A stretch of DNA of 64,000 nt from Paenibacillus aceti (GCF_003614185.1 NZ_KZ987724.1:4185068-4249067); one strand, 5' to 3'; numbered from the stretch's first letter, positions 49,426 through 57,654 are shown. Numbers and translations are program-made. The notes: generated by a model from the sequence alone, not told the origin.

Positions 49426-49993
49426 TATCGTCCTCCTCTATAATCTTGTTCGCGGCATCAATCGCAGCCTGTAACGCGTCCGGATCGGCCAATAGGCGCC
49501 TGGCTTCCTTCTTCGCGTCCATATCGTATTTACCGTATTGATCGAGCAAGTCATGATCTAAGCTGTCATCCTTCGTCATCCATTCGATATAAATACGAAT
49601 CTTGCGCATCTCGTCGCTTACGTTAATTTCTTCGGTTCTGCCCGCGTCAATCATTTCGGTAATATGCTTCATCGTATCCAGTACAGCCCCGGCCCCAAGC
49701 GCATGTACTCCACAGAAAAAGCCGACGGAGTGATCCAGCAATCGAACCGCCTCAACGTATTCGCCAAGCTTACCCGTATCAATCCGCGTCACTTGTCCGG
49801 CCGCTAGGATCGACGCATATTTAACCGCGATTGCTCGGAACGGCTGCAGGCGCTCCACTAGCGCAAGCGATAACGGAATATCTACGAAATCTTCTCGCTC
49901 CGGCGGATCGGGCGTAAGTCCCTGTTCGATACGGATTTGACGCAGGCGCTCCGTTAATGCCGCGATGTCAACACGAAGCTCATCATTCGTCAT
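49415..49993 (-). CDS. island hypothetical protein (192 aa)
   Basis: ATG 49993 follows GGGAGGTGAAGAGG. Acidic, helical protein with LSLALVERLQPFRAIAVKYA and an aspartate/glutamate-rich end (KIIEEDDIDE). No family recognised. It overlaps the upstream small gene by 11 bases. Confidence 0.7.
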   Translation of the reverse strand: MTNDELRVDIAALTERLRQIRIEQGLTPDPPEREDFVDIPLSLALVERLQPFRAIAVKYASILAAGQVTRIDTGKLGEYVEAVRLLDHSVGFFCGVHALGAGAVLDTMKHITEMIDAGRTEEINVSDEMRKIRIYIEWMTKDDSLDHDLLDQYGKYDMDAKKEARRLLADPDALQAAIDAANKIIEEDDIDE

Positions 49994-50174
49994 CCTCTTC
50001 ACCTCCCTCTAACGCAAGCAGCGCAGTCGTTACCGCGTCGTCCAGCGCTCGTAAAACGGATAGTCGCGTATCGGCATCAGGCAACGCGGATATAACTGCG
50101 CTGATAGTTGCGGTAAGCTCCGTGTATGGTTGCGCGAGGTCTATCGTACATTCGATTAAATTACGTTGAATCAT
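49983..50174 (-). CDS. island small protein (63 aa)
   Basis: ATG 50174 follows GGAGGGAATCGC. Starts MIQRNLIECTIDLAQPY and ends with an acidic tail (EGGEEDDE). Unknown family; part of the late operon. Confidence 0.6.
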   Translation of the reverse strand: MIQRNLIECTIDLAQPYTELTATISAVISALPDADTRLSVLRALDDAVTTALLALEGGEEDDE

Positions 50175-50247
50175 GCGATTCCCTCCGTTTTTAAACACAC
50201 GAAAAAGAGCCCGCATAATTGCGAGCCCCTTTCGAATATGTTCGTTA

Positions 50248-50814
50248 TTATTTTCCGAGCTGCGCTTCTAATTTCGCGATTTCCGCCTCGGCTGCGGTTA
50301 TTTTCGCTTGAATATCGGCGATTTCATCCTGTGCCTTTTTTAGCTTTTCTTCCGCGCCAGATGTATCCATCTTTATAACGTCTTCACCGGCTTCTTTATT
50401 CCAGGCTTCGGCTCTTTCGATTGCTGATTCAGCCTGTTTTATTGTTTCTTTATTACCGTCAATCGTAGCTTGCCAAAAGACGATATTATTTCGCAGTGTA
50501 TTGATTTGGTCTTTTACCTTTAGTTCCTTTACAACTTCTTCCTCTGTGCGGTTTATAGTTTCAGGCATTGTTAACTGTACCTCTCCTTTCTCAACCTTAA
50601 CCGTGTAGCCGGATGCCTCTGAAAAGCTCCGAACTGGTGCATAAGTCGTTCCGTCTATTACTACGGCATCTTTCACGGCCTTTCCGTTTACAGTAACCGC
50701 GATTACGCCCTGTACCTTCTTTCCGATTAACGAACTCGTTGCGGCGGATACAACTGCGGTCAGTGAGCCCACTAATACTATTGAAGCAACTAACGAATAA
50801 ACAAGTTTTTTCAT
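50248..50814 (-). CDS. secreted protein with copper-amine-oxidase-N-like domain and coiled coil (188 aa)
   Basis: ATG 50814 gives a signal peptide (MKKLVYSLVASIVLVGSL, cut after VSA). Residues 25-85 resemble the stalk-type copper amine oxidase N-terminal domain common in Paenibacillus (VTVNGKAVKDAVVIDGTTYAPVR). The rest is a long coiled coil (about 90-188). Secretion suggests a host-surface role or a lysogenic conversion factor rather than a virion part. It sits directly after the Ntn-hydrolase fusion. Confidence 0.75.
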   Translation of the reverse strand: MKKLVYSLVASIVLVGSLTAVVSAATSSLIGKKVQGVIAVTVNGKAVKDAVVIDGTTYAPVRSFSEASGYTVKVEKGEVQLTMPETINRTEEEVVKELKVKDQINTLRNNIVFWQATIDGNKETIKQAESAIERAEAWNKEAGEDVIKMDTSGAEEKLKKAQDEIADIQAKITAAEAEIAKLEAQLGK

Positions 50815-50861
50815 AATTCTACCTCCGCTATCATGTTTATCCGTAGTATACATCATAATTG

Positions 50862-52028
50862 CTATTTTGGGATGTTTACTATCGCGAGTGTTTGGCCGGT
50901 TGTACTATATAACTTTAAGTTTCGCGTAGAAGTATCAAACGTCATATTTGTCGCCGTCTCGCTCTTACTCGGTTTATCGCTTATTAAGCTTCGTAAACTA
51001 TACAATTCGCTTTGCAACCCGTCGACATTCGAAATAGAGATACCTGTCGCGCCTCTTCCAAATTCTACGGGGTCCGAAAAATATGTTCTTCCTTGTACTT
51101 GAACCGTCCCTCCGACAGCCGCGAGAAAAAGGTTTCCGGAAGCGGCTAACGTCATTAGGCCCGGCTGCCCGTTCAAATAGCCATCAAGCCCTCTGGAACT
51201 CGAAAAGTGAATTGCATTTGATCCGTGTTGATTATTTTGGCTTATCGAAATGCGGACGGTATTACTCGAATCGTATACGCGCCATCCTCGAGAGTCCGTC
51301 TCCACACGCTCCCCACTCAGGGCCGTCCTCATGAGCGCGCCAGTTATTGTGCCACCAGTCAGCCCGCCCGACATGCTTTCCATATCAATAATTGGATACT
51401 TAACGACCTCATTGATTTTTTCTCGACTTAGCAACTTTGCTCCGAACGCATCCATACGGTATAAAGTAAGATCGCCCCCAATATCCCCGCCGGCCAAACT
51501 TTCAAACACGCCTTTAATTAATGTCCTCGGGTTTTTAACACCCGCAAGATTTGACGCAGTAGCTAATTCAAGCGCTTTGTCAGACTTACATCCACCTGCA
51601 ACAAGGTGTGTGAAACCCTTCTTACCTATTCTCTTTTCATCCTTAAACCCGGTATTATAATTAAATGAGTGGGAAACGGTTCGTCCACGCGAATCAATCT
51701 CAAAGCAAGCCACCCCGAGCAAAGACTCCCCTACTTCTTCTGCTGCTTTAACTTTCTCTGGCGTCTCCATCAGGATTTGACGGTATCTTTGTTTTATAAT
51801 CCGCTGTAAATTAAAAATTGATTTCACTTTTTCGCGTCTAAATGAACTAACCACGTCAAGCGCGGCGGATAGGTCGCCACATATAAACAGCAAATACTGG
51901 TCAACCTGCACCAATTTTTCAATCCCTTTAGCGCCTCTGCACCGTTTTCCGTCAATAGTGTGTGAAATTGCAGTATCCGCTCCGACAATAATGTGATCCT
52001 CGCTTTGCAAAAATACGCATAAGCTCAA
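50862..52028 (-). CDS. proteasome/HslV-like Ntn hydrolase fused to a tail-fibre-like domain (388 aa)
   Basis: A TTG at 52028, 5 bases after GGGAGGGG, starts M-SLCVFLQSEDHIIVGADTA. Counting the Ser after Met as 1, the proteasome catalytic positions are filled: Ser1, Asp17 (GADTAIS) and Lys33 (RGAKGIEKL), with CGDLSAALDVV and a later AGGCKSDKALELA where beta-subunits have their glycine motifs. The Ntn-like fold spans about residues 1-200. From about 220 the sequence is phage fibre-like (GGLTGGTITGALMRTALSG, WRVYDSSNTVRISISQ, LFLAAVGGTVQVQG). An upstream in-frame ATG at 52076 has no ribosome-binding site and would bury the nucleophile. Function is unknown: a structural-protein protease, or a fibre that cleaves itself, are options. 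Confidence 0.7.
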   Translation of the reverse strand: MSLCVFLQSEDHIIVGADTAISHTIDGKRCRGAKGIEKLVQVDQYLLFICGDLSAALDVVSSFRREKVKSIFNLQRIIKQRYRQILMETPEKVKAAEEVGESLLGVACFEIDSRGRTVSHSFNYNTGFKDEKRIGKKGFTHLVAGGCKSDKALELATASNLAGVKNPRTLIKGVFESLAGGDIGGDLTLYRMDAFGAKLLSREKINEVVKYPIIDMESMSGGLTGGTITGALMRTALSGERVETDSRGWRVYDSSNTVRISISQNNQHGSNAIHFSSSRGLDGYLNGQPGLMTLAASGNLFLAAVGGTVQVQGRTYFSDPVEFGRGATGISISNVDGLQSELYSLRSLISDKPSKSETATNMTFDTSTRNLKLYSTTGQTLAIVNIPK

Positions 52029-52102
52029 ATAAACCCCTCCCAAATTAAAGTAAAAGCGGACCCAAAGGCCCGCCAATTCATCCGTTTAATCAATTTAATA
52101 GT

Positions 52103-52963
52103 CTATTCTGTAGCCTTACTAGCTTCACGCTCACGGGCATCCTGGTTTATCCTCCGCCAAAAATCCCTTTGTTCTTCTGTCCACTCAAACGGGTCATTCT
52201 GTTGCTTTGGGTTTGCATCCTTCTTGATTTCTTCTTTCGGTCGCTCGTCTTCGTGAGCTGCGAAATAATCGTCTGTCCGATTTATATAAGACCCGTAATA
52301 AGTTCCCAATGTATCGTTAACCGCACCGCGTACAATTTCGTTAAAAAAGGCCGTCTGATCCAAGGCGGTGGCTGTCTCTAACGAGTCTCTAGCTGCCCCG
52401 GCTTCCGGAGATTCGTATTTCGAGGTTAATCCGCTAAATTGCTGCGATAAAGCATACCGAGTTTTGGCGAGTTCACCAGGCTCCTCTACTGCGAGAATCG
52501 ATCCAGCCAACTCCCCGAACTGTTCAGAAACTTTATGCGCGAAGTAAGGTTCTTCGATTCCTTCGATAAACGCCGTTAGTTTGGCCGCCGCTGATTTCGC
52601 GTTATGTGTTAGCATAATCTCCGTTTTAAGTACGCGCAGGGCTTCGTCGAAACGATCGATCTTCGTTGCGTCCGGCTTCGGAATCTTTGTATAAATTACT
52701 TCCTCGGCGTGCTTTCTAGCTTCGGACAAGTGCGCGCGGAACTCTTGGCGACGCTTATATACTTGCTGCATAAGTTCTTTACCGCGCTTTTCCTTAATCT
52801 CAGAGACTTTGTTTGTTTGGCCTTCCGGAGATAGATTGCGGTCTTCTTTAACTGCGGTGATCTCTTTGCGGATAGCGTCGTTAAACTCTCGATAAAAACG
52901 TGTATTGTCATTCCGTAATTCGTGCGCTTTCAAGATACTTTCTTTAGCTTTTTGCTGGCTCAT
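52103..52963 (-). CDS. island helical protein (286 aa)
   Basis: Almost all alpha-helix with heptad character in residues 1-110 (AIRKEITAVKEDRNLSP, VYKRRQEFRAHLSEARKHAEE), a middle helical part and a charged Asp/Glu/Lys tail (EWTEEQRDFWRRINQDA). No family recognised. Its place before the fibre-like gene allows a scaffolding or structural role, but this is a guess. Confidence 0.65.
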   Translation of the reverse strand: MSQQKAKESILKAHELRNDNTRFYREFNDAIRKEITAVKEDRNLSPEGQTNKVSEIKEKRGKELMQQVYKRRQEFRAHLSEARKHAEEVIYTKIPKPDATKIDRFDEALRVLKTEIMLTHNAKSAAAKLTAFIEGIEEPYFAHKVSEQFGELAGSILAVEEPGELAKTRYALSQQFSGLTSKYESPEAGAARDSLETATALDQTAFFNEIVRGAVNDTLGTYYGSYINRTDDYFAAHEDERPKEEIKKDANPKQQNDPFEWTEEQRDFWRRINQDAREREASKATE

Positions 52964-52994
52964 TGATCATTTTCCTTTCTTATTTGGATTGTAG

Positions 52995-53600
52995 TTATTT
53001 CCGTTTAATACCGTCCGGTAACTCACGTCGATTTTTGATATTTCTTATGTCCATCTCTTTTACGAGTGGAAGGTTATAGTCCTGTTCAATCTCTGTAATG
53101 TAACGTGTCGTTCGTCTCTCTGCGTTACTTTCTCGATCTTCAAGTTCGGCAATTTCGCGACGAAGAGGGTCATATTTGTCAACCAATTCGTAAAAATCAA
53201 GTAATGCGTTGTACATATCACTCCGGGCGGACGCGAGTCTCCCAACAATAGGCGCAAGCTCTTTTTCGCGAACGCCATTAATAAAGTTTTCATTCCAATC
53301 AAGCGCAAGATCGAGCGCCTTAACTCGTCCCTCTTTCGACTTCTCAACTGTATAAGCAAATGCAGCGTCACGGAGTTCCTTCGCTTCCTGGACGGCCTTT
53401 TCTGCCTTATCAATAGCTGCCGTCGATTTTGCACGCTCTGCGGACAAGTCTACTCCTTCCTCAAACTCTCTCCGCAATAACTCCTGTTTCTGTGCGAGTT
53501 CCTCTGCTAGTTTATCCTCTGCGGCCTTCACGCTGGCCTCATGTTTGGCGCGCAATTCCATAAAGCGTCCTGCGTATCGTATTTCTCTTTCAGTTCCCAT
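52995..53600 (-). CDS. island coiled-coil protein (201 aa)
   Basis: Heptad-rich throughout (ASVKAAEDKLAEELAQKQEL, IDKAEKAVQEAKELRDAAF) with a C-terminal EIEQDYNLPLVKEMDI. ATG 53600 lies 4 bases after the previous stop. Unknown family; paired with the next helical protein. Confidence 0.65.
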   Translation of the reverse strand: MGTEREIRYAGRFMELRAKHEASVKAAEDKLAEELAQKQELLRREFEEGVDLSAERAKSTAAIDKAEKAVQEAKELRDAAFAYTVEKSKEGRVKALDLALDWNENFINGVREKELAPIVGRLASARSDMYNALLDFYELVDKYDPLRREIAELEDRESNAERRTTRYITEIEQDYNLPLVKEMDIRNIKNRRELPDGIKRK

Positions 53601-53604
53601 TTAA

Positions 53605-54045
53605 TCATTGTTTGAACACTCCTCTAATAAAGTTAATAATTCGGGCCCACCTGTTCGGATTCTCTGGCATCGGTTCCTCGGTATCTTCTGCTCCCTCTTC
53701 TTCCTCCGGTTCGTATAACTCCGCAAGTATTGGGTAAATAGGGGAGTCCGGCTCGAATTGCCGATATAACGCGCTTAGATTATGACGGGAGGTAAGCGAA
53801 ACGTTCACGCCCGGCACCGCCAAAAACAGCTTAAATAGCGTGTCGTTGTCGGTTTCTATATCCACCGTATCGAGCTTATGAACGTGCACTGTACCTAACA
53901 CCGCATCAATCAACGCCAGTTCCTCATCGTCGCCCACTGCTCCGATATGTTGGTCCGCGTGTGCCCCGTTTTCGTCAAAATAATTAATTGCGACGAGCTT
54001 CTCCGGCCCGAAATTGACGGTTATCACCTGAAACAGCGGCCTCAT
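53605..54045 (-). CDS. island hypothetical protein (146 aa)
   Basis: MRPLFQVITVNFGPEKLVAI and a beta-rich first half, then an acidic stretch (EPEEEEGAEDTEEPMPE) and a basic amphipathic end (RWARIINFIRGVFKQ). It starts with an ATGA overlap on the upstream gene, indicating translational coupling. No family recognised. Confidence 0.65.
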   Translation of the reverse strand: MRPLFQVITVNFGPEKLVAINYFDENGAHADQHIGAVGDDEELALIDAVLGTVHVHKLDTVDIETDNDTLFKLFLAVPGVNVSLTSRHNLSALYRQFEPDSPIYPILAELYEPEEEEGAEDTEEPMPENPNRWARIINFIRGVFKQ

Positions 54046-54335
54046 ACACGCACCTCGTATCCATCCGCGGCTAAATCATCTTTAAAGCCCATTAACCGCG
54101 TAATAATCACATACTGCATGACCGGCTGTGTAGTCCTAAACGATTCCGTCCGGACGACCTCGCCCGTGTTTTCGACAATGGCCTCGAGTGTCACTGTTGC
54201 GTGAATACTTCCCGGCTTCGCCTCGATCTTTCGCTGGATCGTTACGGGCTGCGCGGGCTGTTTCGACTGCGGTTGTGGTGCTGGACGCGTGACGACGCCG
54301 GACGTTTCGCTTATCAATCCGCGAGCCGTAATCAC
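54042..54335 (-). CDS. island small hypothetical protein (about 97 aa)
   Basis: A GTG at 54335 overlaps the cold-shock-domain gene's stop as GTGA and has AGGT 7 bases upstream; a TTG at 54362 is the alternative. Proline/glutamine-rich near residue 20 (APQPQSKQPAQPV), beta-rich after. Unknown. Confidence 0.6.
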   Translation of the reverse strand: MITARGLISETSGVVTRPAPQPQSKQPAQPVTIQRKIEAKPGSIHATVTLEAIVENTGEVVRTESFRTTQPVMQYVIITRLMGFKDDLAADGYEVRV

Positions 54336-54658
54336 TGTGATAACCTCACTTTCTTCGCGCAAACCCGGCCCCGGCTGTCCTCACCAATCTCAAAGGTAAC
54401 GCGGTCTCCGCGCATAAATTTCTGACCGTTTGCGGCCGACTCGTTAAAATGCACGTCCTCCGCGCCATAAACCGAGATAAATCCGAACCCTTTACTCGCG
54501 TTGATAAATTTGATCCGCCCCTGCTTGCGGCTTGCTTTAGGTTTCTTCTCTTTGGGCGGCGCGACCGGCGACCGATAACCCGTCGGCACTACGCGGCTAT
54601 AAACAGCCGCCATTTCTGTAGCAGGATAGCCGCCCCAGGTCTTTGATTCAATGAACAT
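54332..54658 (-). CDS. cold-shock-domain protein with basic N-terminal extension (108 aa)
   Basis: Residues 46-105 form a cold-shock OB fold with the RNA-binding motif KGFGFISVYGAEDVHFN. Normal CspA proteins are about 66 residues; here 45 extra residues with a lysine-rich segment (PPKEKKPKASRKQGR) come first. It may act as a nucleic-acid chaperone in island expression or replication. Confidence 0.8.
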   Translation of the reverse strand: MFIESKTWGGYPATEMAAVYSRVVPTGYRSPVAPPKEKKPKASRKQGRIKFINASKGFGFISVYGAEDVHFNESAANGQKFMRGDRVTFEIGEDSRGRVCAKKVRLSQ

Positions 54659-54662
54659 ATAA

Positions 54663-54842
54663 TTACCTCCCGTTATATTTCGCAGCTAAAAACGGCGCCC
54701 TCATTCGGATCGTCGCCTCGCTGACGCTATCCCCGTAGTAAAGCGTGTATTCCGCGCCTGTCTTCGTGTTCCGTAGCGTTACGCGCCGACGATAGTATTC
54801 GGCCGGTTCGATGGCGGTTACGACCACATGGTCGCTTTTCAT
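54663..54842 (-). CDS. island small protein (59 aa)
   Basis: ATG 54842 follows GGGGAGGATATGCG; MKSDHVVVTAIEPAEYYRRR is a basic beta-rich start. Longer in-frame starts to 54953 lack a ribosome-binding site. Unknown family. Confidence 0.55.
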   Translation of the reverse strand: MKSDHVVVTAIEPAEYYRRRVTLRNTKTGAEYTLYYGDSVSEATIRMRAPFLAAKYNGR

Positions 54843-54964
54843 CGCATATCCTCCCCTCCGTAAAAACTGTGCATAATCGGTACGCTTTTGGTTGATTTCA
54901 CACGTTTTCAGGCACGCCAAATAATCCGGCAAGGTGTTACATCCTCCGGACATTAAGCGAGCTA

Positions 54965-55177
54965 TTATCGCGTAATATTTACGTTAAACAAATGACGCGC
55001 CGACCGCTTTCGAACGGAAGGAATACGGTACTGACGTGCGAAAATAACGCCGTTCTTCTCATACGTCGCCATTTCCACGAAGTCCGGATATGACCGCCTT
55101 ATCTTTCGCATAACCTCCGCGTCCTCTGTGTATCCGGCCAAGTTGTCCGAATCTAAACGCCAAACTACGTTACTCAA
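54965..55177 (-). CDS. island small protein (70 aa)
   Basis: TTG 55177 lies 5 bases after GGGAGGGG and gives MSNVVWRLDSDNLAGY. It overlaps the end of the upstream gene by 8 bases. Contains basic residues near the C-terminus (RKRSARHLFNVNITR). Unknown. Confidence 0.55.
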   Translation of the reverse strand: MSNVVWRLDSDNLAGYTEDAEVMRKIRRSYPDFVEMATYEKNGVIFARQYRIPSVRKRSARHLFNVNITR

Positions 55178-55559
55178 GTCGGCCCCTCCCGTCCTGTACA
55201 AAGGTGTTATGCCTGATTTCGTAGGCCGTCGGCCATTCTCCGGCAGCAATACCGGCTTGTAATACAAAAAGAACGATCCCGCGAATCTCCTGTTTTGAGA
55301 CGCCCCAATTACGAAGCGGCGAGAACTTGCGGCAGGCCATGACGGACAAGCGTTCGACCAAAGCGTAAAACTTCGACTCCTCCATTTTGGCGAGGTGATG
55401 CGGCGCGTTCGATTCGCGAACCACAAAGCCCATAACTTGCTGCAGTATTTCCGAGTCTTCCTCGTATTTAATAACAAACGGCTCGATCTTTATCGGGCGC
55501 TTGTCTCCCGCGTATTGAATTATCGTGCCGTGTTGATCCTGGCTTATGGTAACAGCCAT
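55170..55559 (-). CDS. island hypothetical protein (129 aa)
   Basis: Start taken at ATG 55559 (MAVTISQDQHGTIIQY); ATG 55568 is possible and neither has a strong ribosome-binding site. Mixed alpha/beta protein with LRNWGVSKQEIRGIVLFVL. No family recognised. Confidence 0.6.
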   Translation of the reverse strand: MAVTISQDQHGTIIQYAGDKRPIKIEPFVIKYEEDSEILQQVMGFVVRESNAPHHLAKMEESKFYALVERLSVMACRKFSPLRNWGVSKQEIRGIVLFVLQAGIAAGEWPTAYEIRHNTFVQDGRGRLE

Positions 55560-55675
55560 TAAAACCATCCATTCAGCGGCCTAGCAGTTTTGCCGTGGAT
55601 TTTCCCTGCGTATTGACCGAGGATTATCCGCCTCGTACGGATGTTTTTGCGCAAAATAAAAAGCGCTTCAATGGC

Positions 55676-56590
55676 CTAGTTGAATAGTACTTTAATACCC
55701 GCAAGAGTCTCCGCCTTACCTGCGAACACGATACGCGGATTAACTATGATTCTGCGTTTTCGTTTATCGTTTACATCAGGAATTAATAAGAATACAGGCT
55801 TACCGTCGAGCTTGAGCGCGCCGAGTGCGGTACGCAGTTTATGCGTATCCTTATAGTTAAGCAGCGCGGCCAAATTCTCTAAATCCATGGGCTTTACCCG
55901 ATCTTCGTCAATCTCCTCCGGATTGAAACAAACGACGTTGAACGCGAAATTTATAAACGGTAGTACCGCGAAAACAATCGCCAGTTGCTTGATAGTCCGG
56001 CCGTTATATCGCTCGTATAGGTCACGAACCGTTTTCCGGAATAAGCGCGTGTGGCGATAATCATCGAGCTTATACTCCGCGTCTCCAAGTTTTCCGCGAT
56101 AAAATATCGATGGATTAATATAAATGTCGCCGTGCTCATTCTCGTCTTTTACGATCTCTTCTATGAGCAGCTTTTGATATAACTCAGAAAACCGCGCGCG
56201 ATTCATCCCGAGAAGTGCCTCAAGTGCCTTACGGTTAATCGGGCGGCCGTTGTCGTATTGGAGGCGTCCATCATAGTTCGTATATGTCCCAATAAACATC
56301 AGGCGCGCGAGATCGGATTGAGTAAGCGACGGGAAACGCTCGGCCATCGTCATACAGCCGTTAAATAGCGCGAATACGAATCCACCGTTTTCCTCCGCGT
56401 GGGTCCGGATTTCATCGAGAGACTTTTTGCCGCGGACTTGAGACTCTGGCGTTCTAAGCACAACCTCAAAATTCGCCAGACGCTCGCCAAATTCCGATTC
56501 GATCACATCTTTCTGCGCCAGTATTCCGCGCTTCGTTCGCGGTGTGAGGTTCATCCAATACCGTTGTTCTCGCATTCTATCGACTGCCAT
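55676..56590 (-). CDS. phage/plasmid replication-type winged-helix protein (304 aa)
   Basis: Residues about 60-170 carry the winged-helix pattern of Bacillus phage replication or MarR-like proteins: LTQSDLARLMFIGTYTNYDG, NGRPINRKALEALLGMNRAR, then DIYINPSIFYRGKL. A second helical domain follows with LAALLNYKDTHKLRTAL. It begins the late operon and is preceded by two copies of GTTCCYGAAAAGCAGT. A role as replication initiator is likely but not proven. Confidence 0.65.
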   Translation of the reverse strand: MAVDRMREQRYWMNLTPRTKRGILAQKDVIESEFGERLANFEVVLRTPESQVRGKKSLDEIRTHAEENGGFVFALFNGCMTMAERFPSLTQSDLARLMFIGTYTNYDGRLQYDNGRPINRKALEALLGMNRARFSELYQKLLIEEIVKDENEHGDIYINPSIFYRGKLGDAEYKLDDYRHTRLFRKTVRDLYERYNGRTIKQLAIVFAVLPFINFAFNVVCFNPEEIDEDRVKPMDLENLAALLNYKDTHKLRTALGALKLDGKPVFLLIPDVNDKRKRRIIVNPRIVFAGKAETLAGIKVLFN

Positions 56591-56613
56591 TCTACCCCTC
56601 CTAGAATAAATAC

Positions 56614-56662
56614 ACTGCTTTTCAGGAACAAAAGTGCCGAATTATACTGCTTTTCGGGAACA
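56614..56662 (-). promoter_or_regulatory. two 17-bp direct repeats upstream of the replication-type gene
   Basis: ACTGCTTTTCAGGAACA (56614-56630) and ACTGCTTTTCGGGAACA (56646-56662) differ at one base and are 32 bases apart, three turns of DNA. They lie 24 bases before the gene's start, so they could be its operator or an initiator-binding site. Confidence 0.6.
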
Positions 56663-56667
56663 TGCCA

Positions 56668-56705
56668 AAAAACCGAAATCCCACGTCCTGTGTGGAGTTT
56701 CAGCT
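56668..56705 (-). terminator. terminator ahead of the replication-type gene
   Basis: On the minus strand GAAACTCCACAC-AGGAC-GTGGGATTTC is followed by GGTTTTTTGG. It separates transcription of the upstream HTH gene from the replication-type operon. Confidence 0.7.
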
Positions 56706-57021
56706 TTTCTACTGCTGCTATCCCTATTTATTAGTCCAATTATTCTTTTCTTCCGCGAAGGAAATCTATCACACTACTATAAGTTGATCCAGTAATGCTC
56801 GCCGTCACCTATCGGCTCCGTCAGTCTTGTCGCTCTCGCGCCATCGACACCATATAGTTTCTAACCGCGGCATAAATCTCAATAACTTATCTCCGCGGAT
56901 AAGAATTTGATATCCCACAAGGACACGGTTTGGTCCGCAGTGGTGAGGAACGAAGTGACGAAAGGTTGTTCGCGCTTGTTATTACGGGAACATTACGCAA
57001 TATACCGGCATTTGTAGCGTC
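56706..57021. other. island intergenic region with a possible relic frame
   Basis: No intact gene is supported. On the minus strand, near 56770-56870, two adjacent frames read VRNYMVSMARERQD and LTEPIGDGEHYWINL*, which would join by a single frameshift. This may be a broken small gene. Confidence 0.35.
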
Positions 57022-57252
57022 TTACCCGGCGGTGTTAATTCTACGATTCGCTGCAACAATATCCGCAATCTGTCCGTCGGTAAGCGGAATAGCTTCCCGG
57101 ATTCTTTTCGCAACGTGCGGCAGTAGCGCCCTGTCTTCGCGCTCGATCGCACCGAGTAGCGGGCAGGAAATCGCAGCCTTTCTTGCGAGTTGTCCCTGTG
57201 ACATTCCGAGATTGACGCGGCAAATACGAATTACTTCCGGTGTTAGTGTCAT
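57022..57252 (-). CDS. XRE-type HTH protein (76 aa)
   Basis: MTLTPEVIRICRVNLGMSQGQLARKAAI with CPLLGAIEREDRALLPHVAKRI is a Cro/CI-like helix-turn-helix. ATG 57252 follows GGAGGTACTACT. It lies just downstream of the direct-repeat array (57391-57641) and may bind it. Confidence 0.75.
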   Translation of the reverse strand: MTLTPEVIRICRVNLGMSQGQLARKAAISCPLLGAIEREDRALLPHVAKRIREAIPLTDGQIADIVAANRRINTAG

Positions 57253-57390
57253 AGTAGTACCTCCTTTGTTTGTGGTAGATTTTTTTTCTTACATTGCTCC
57301 AAATAAAAAGAACCGCGCACATACCGTCAAGCACGCGGTACGTTTGCGATTTAGCTTATATCCCTCTATATTCTTAGTCCTGAAATCGAA

Positions 57391-57641
57391 CAAAATACAA
57401 CCTATTTACTATAACTTCCTCATAACCCGTAGACAACTGAGCGCACAAAATATAGCCTATCCACGTCAAAAAATTTCTTTCTATACCCGTAAATAACTAA
57501 AGGCGTAAAATACAACCTCACGTTGCAAAAATCTTTCTCATAACCCGTAGACACATAATGGCGCGAAATACAACCGTCCTTACAAAACTTTAAACCTTCG
57601 GTTGTAACGTAACGGCGTTAAACTACCAATAATACAACCCT
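57391..57641. repeat. 58-60 bp direct-repeat array (iteron-like)
   Basis: Two boxes alternate. Box A (TAACCCGTAGAC or TACCCGTAAATA) is at about 57423, 57484 and 57541. Box B (AAAATACAACC, with one-base variants) is at 57391, 57447, 57507, 57565 and 57631, and an inverted GGTTGTA is at about 57599. Within the array the period is 56-60 bases. Spacer sequence is less conserved and AT-rich. This is a typical layout for a replication origin or for cooperative regulator binding. Confidence 0.7.
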
Positions 57642-57654
57642 TTAAATAAAAAAA

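Noticed and set aside
51225-51660. Plus-strand open frames inside the Ntn-hydrolase gene
   Set aside because: They are antisense shadows of a well-supported minus-strand gene and lack ribosome-binding sites.
57391-57641. CRISPR-like array
   Set aside because: The conserved blocks are short and double, spacers are not unique 30-40 mers of constant length between identical repeats, and no cas gene is present.
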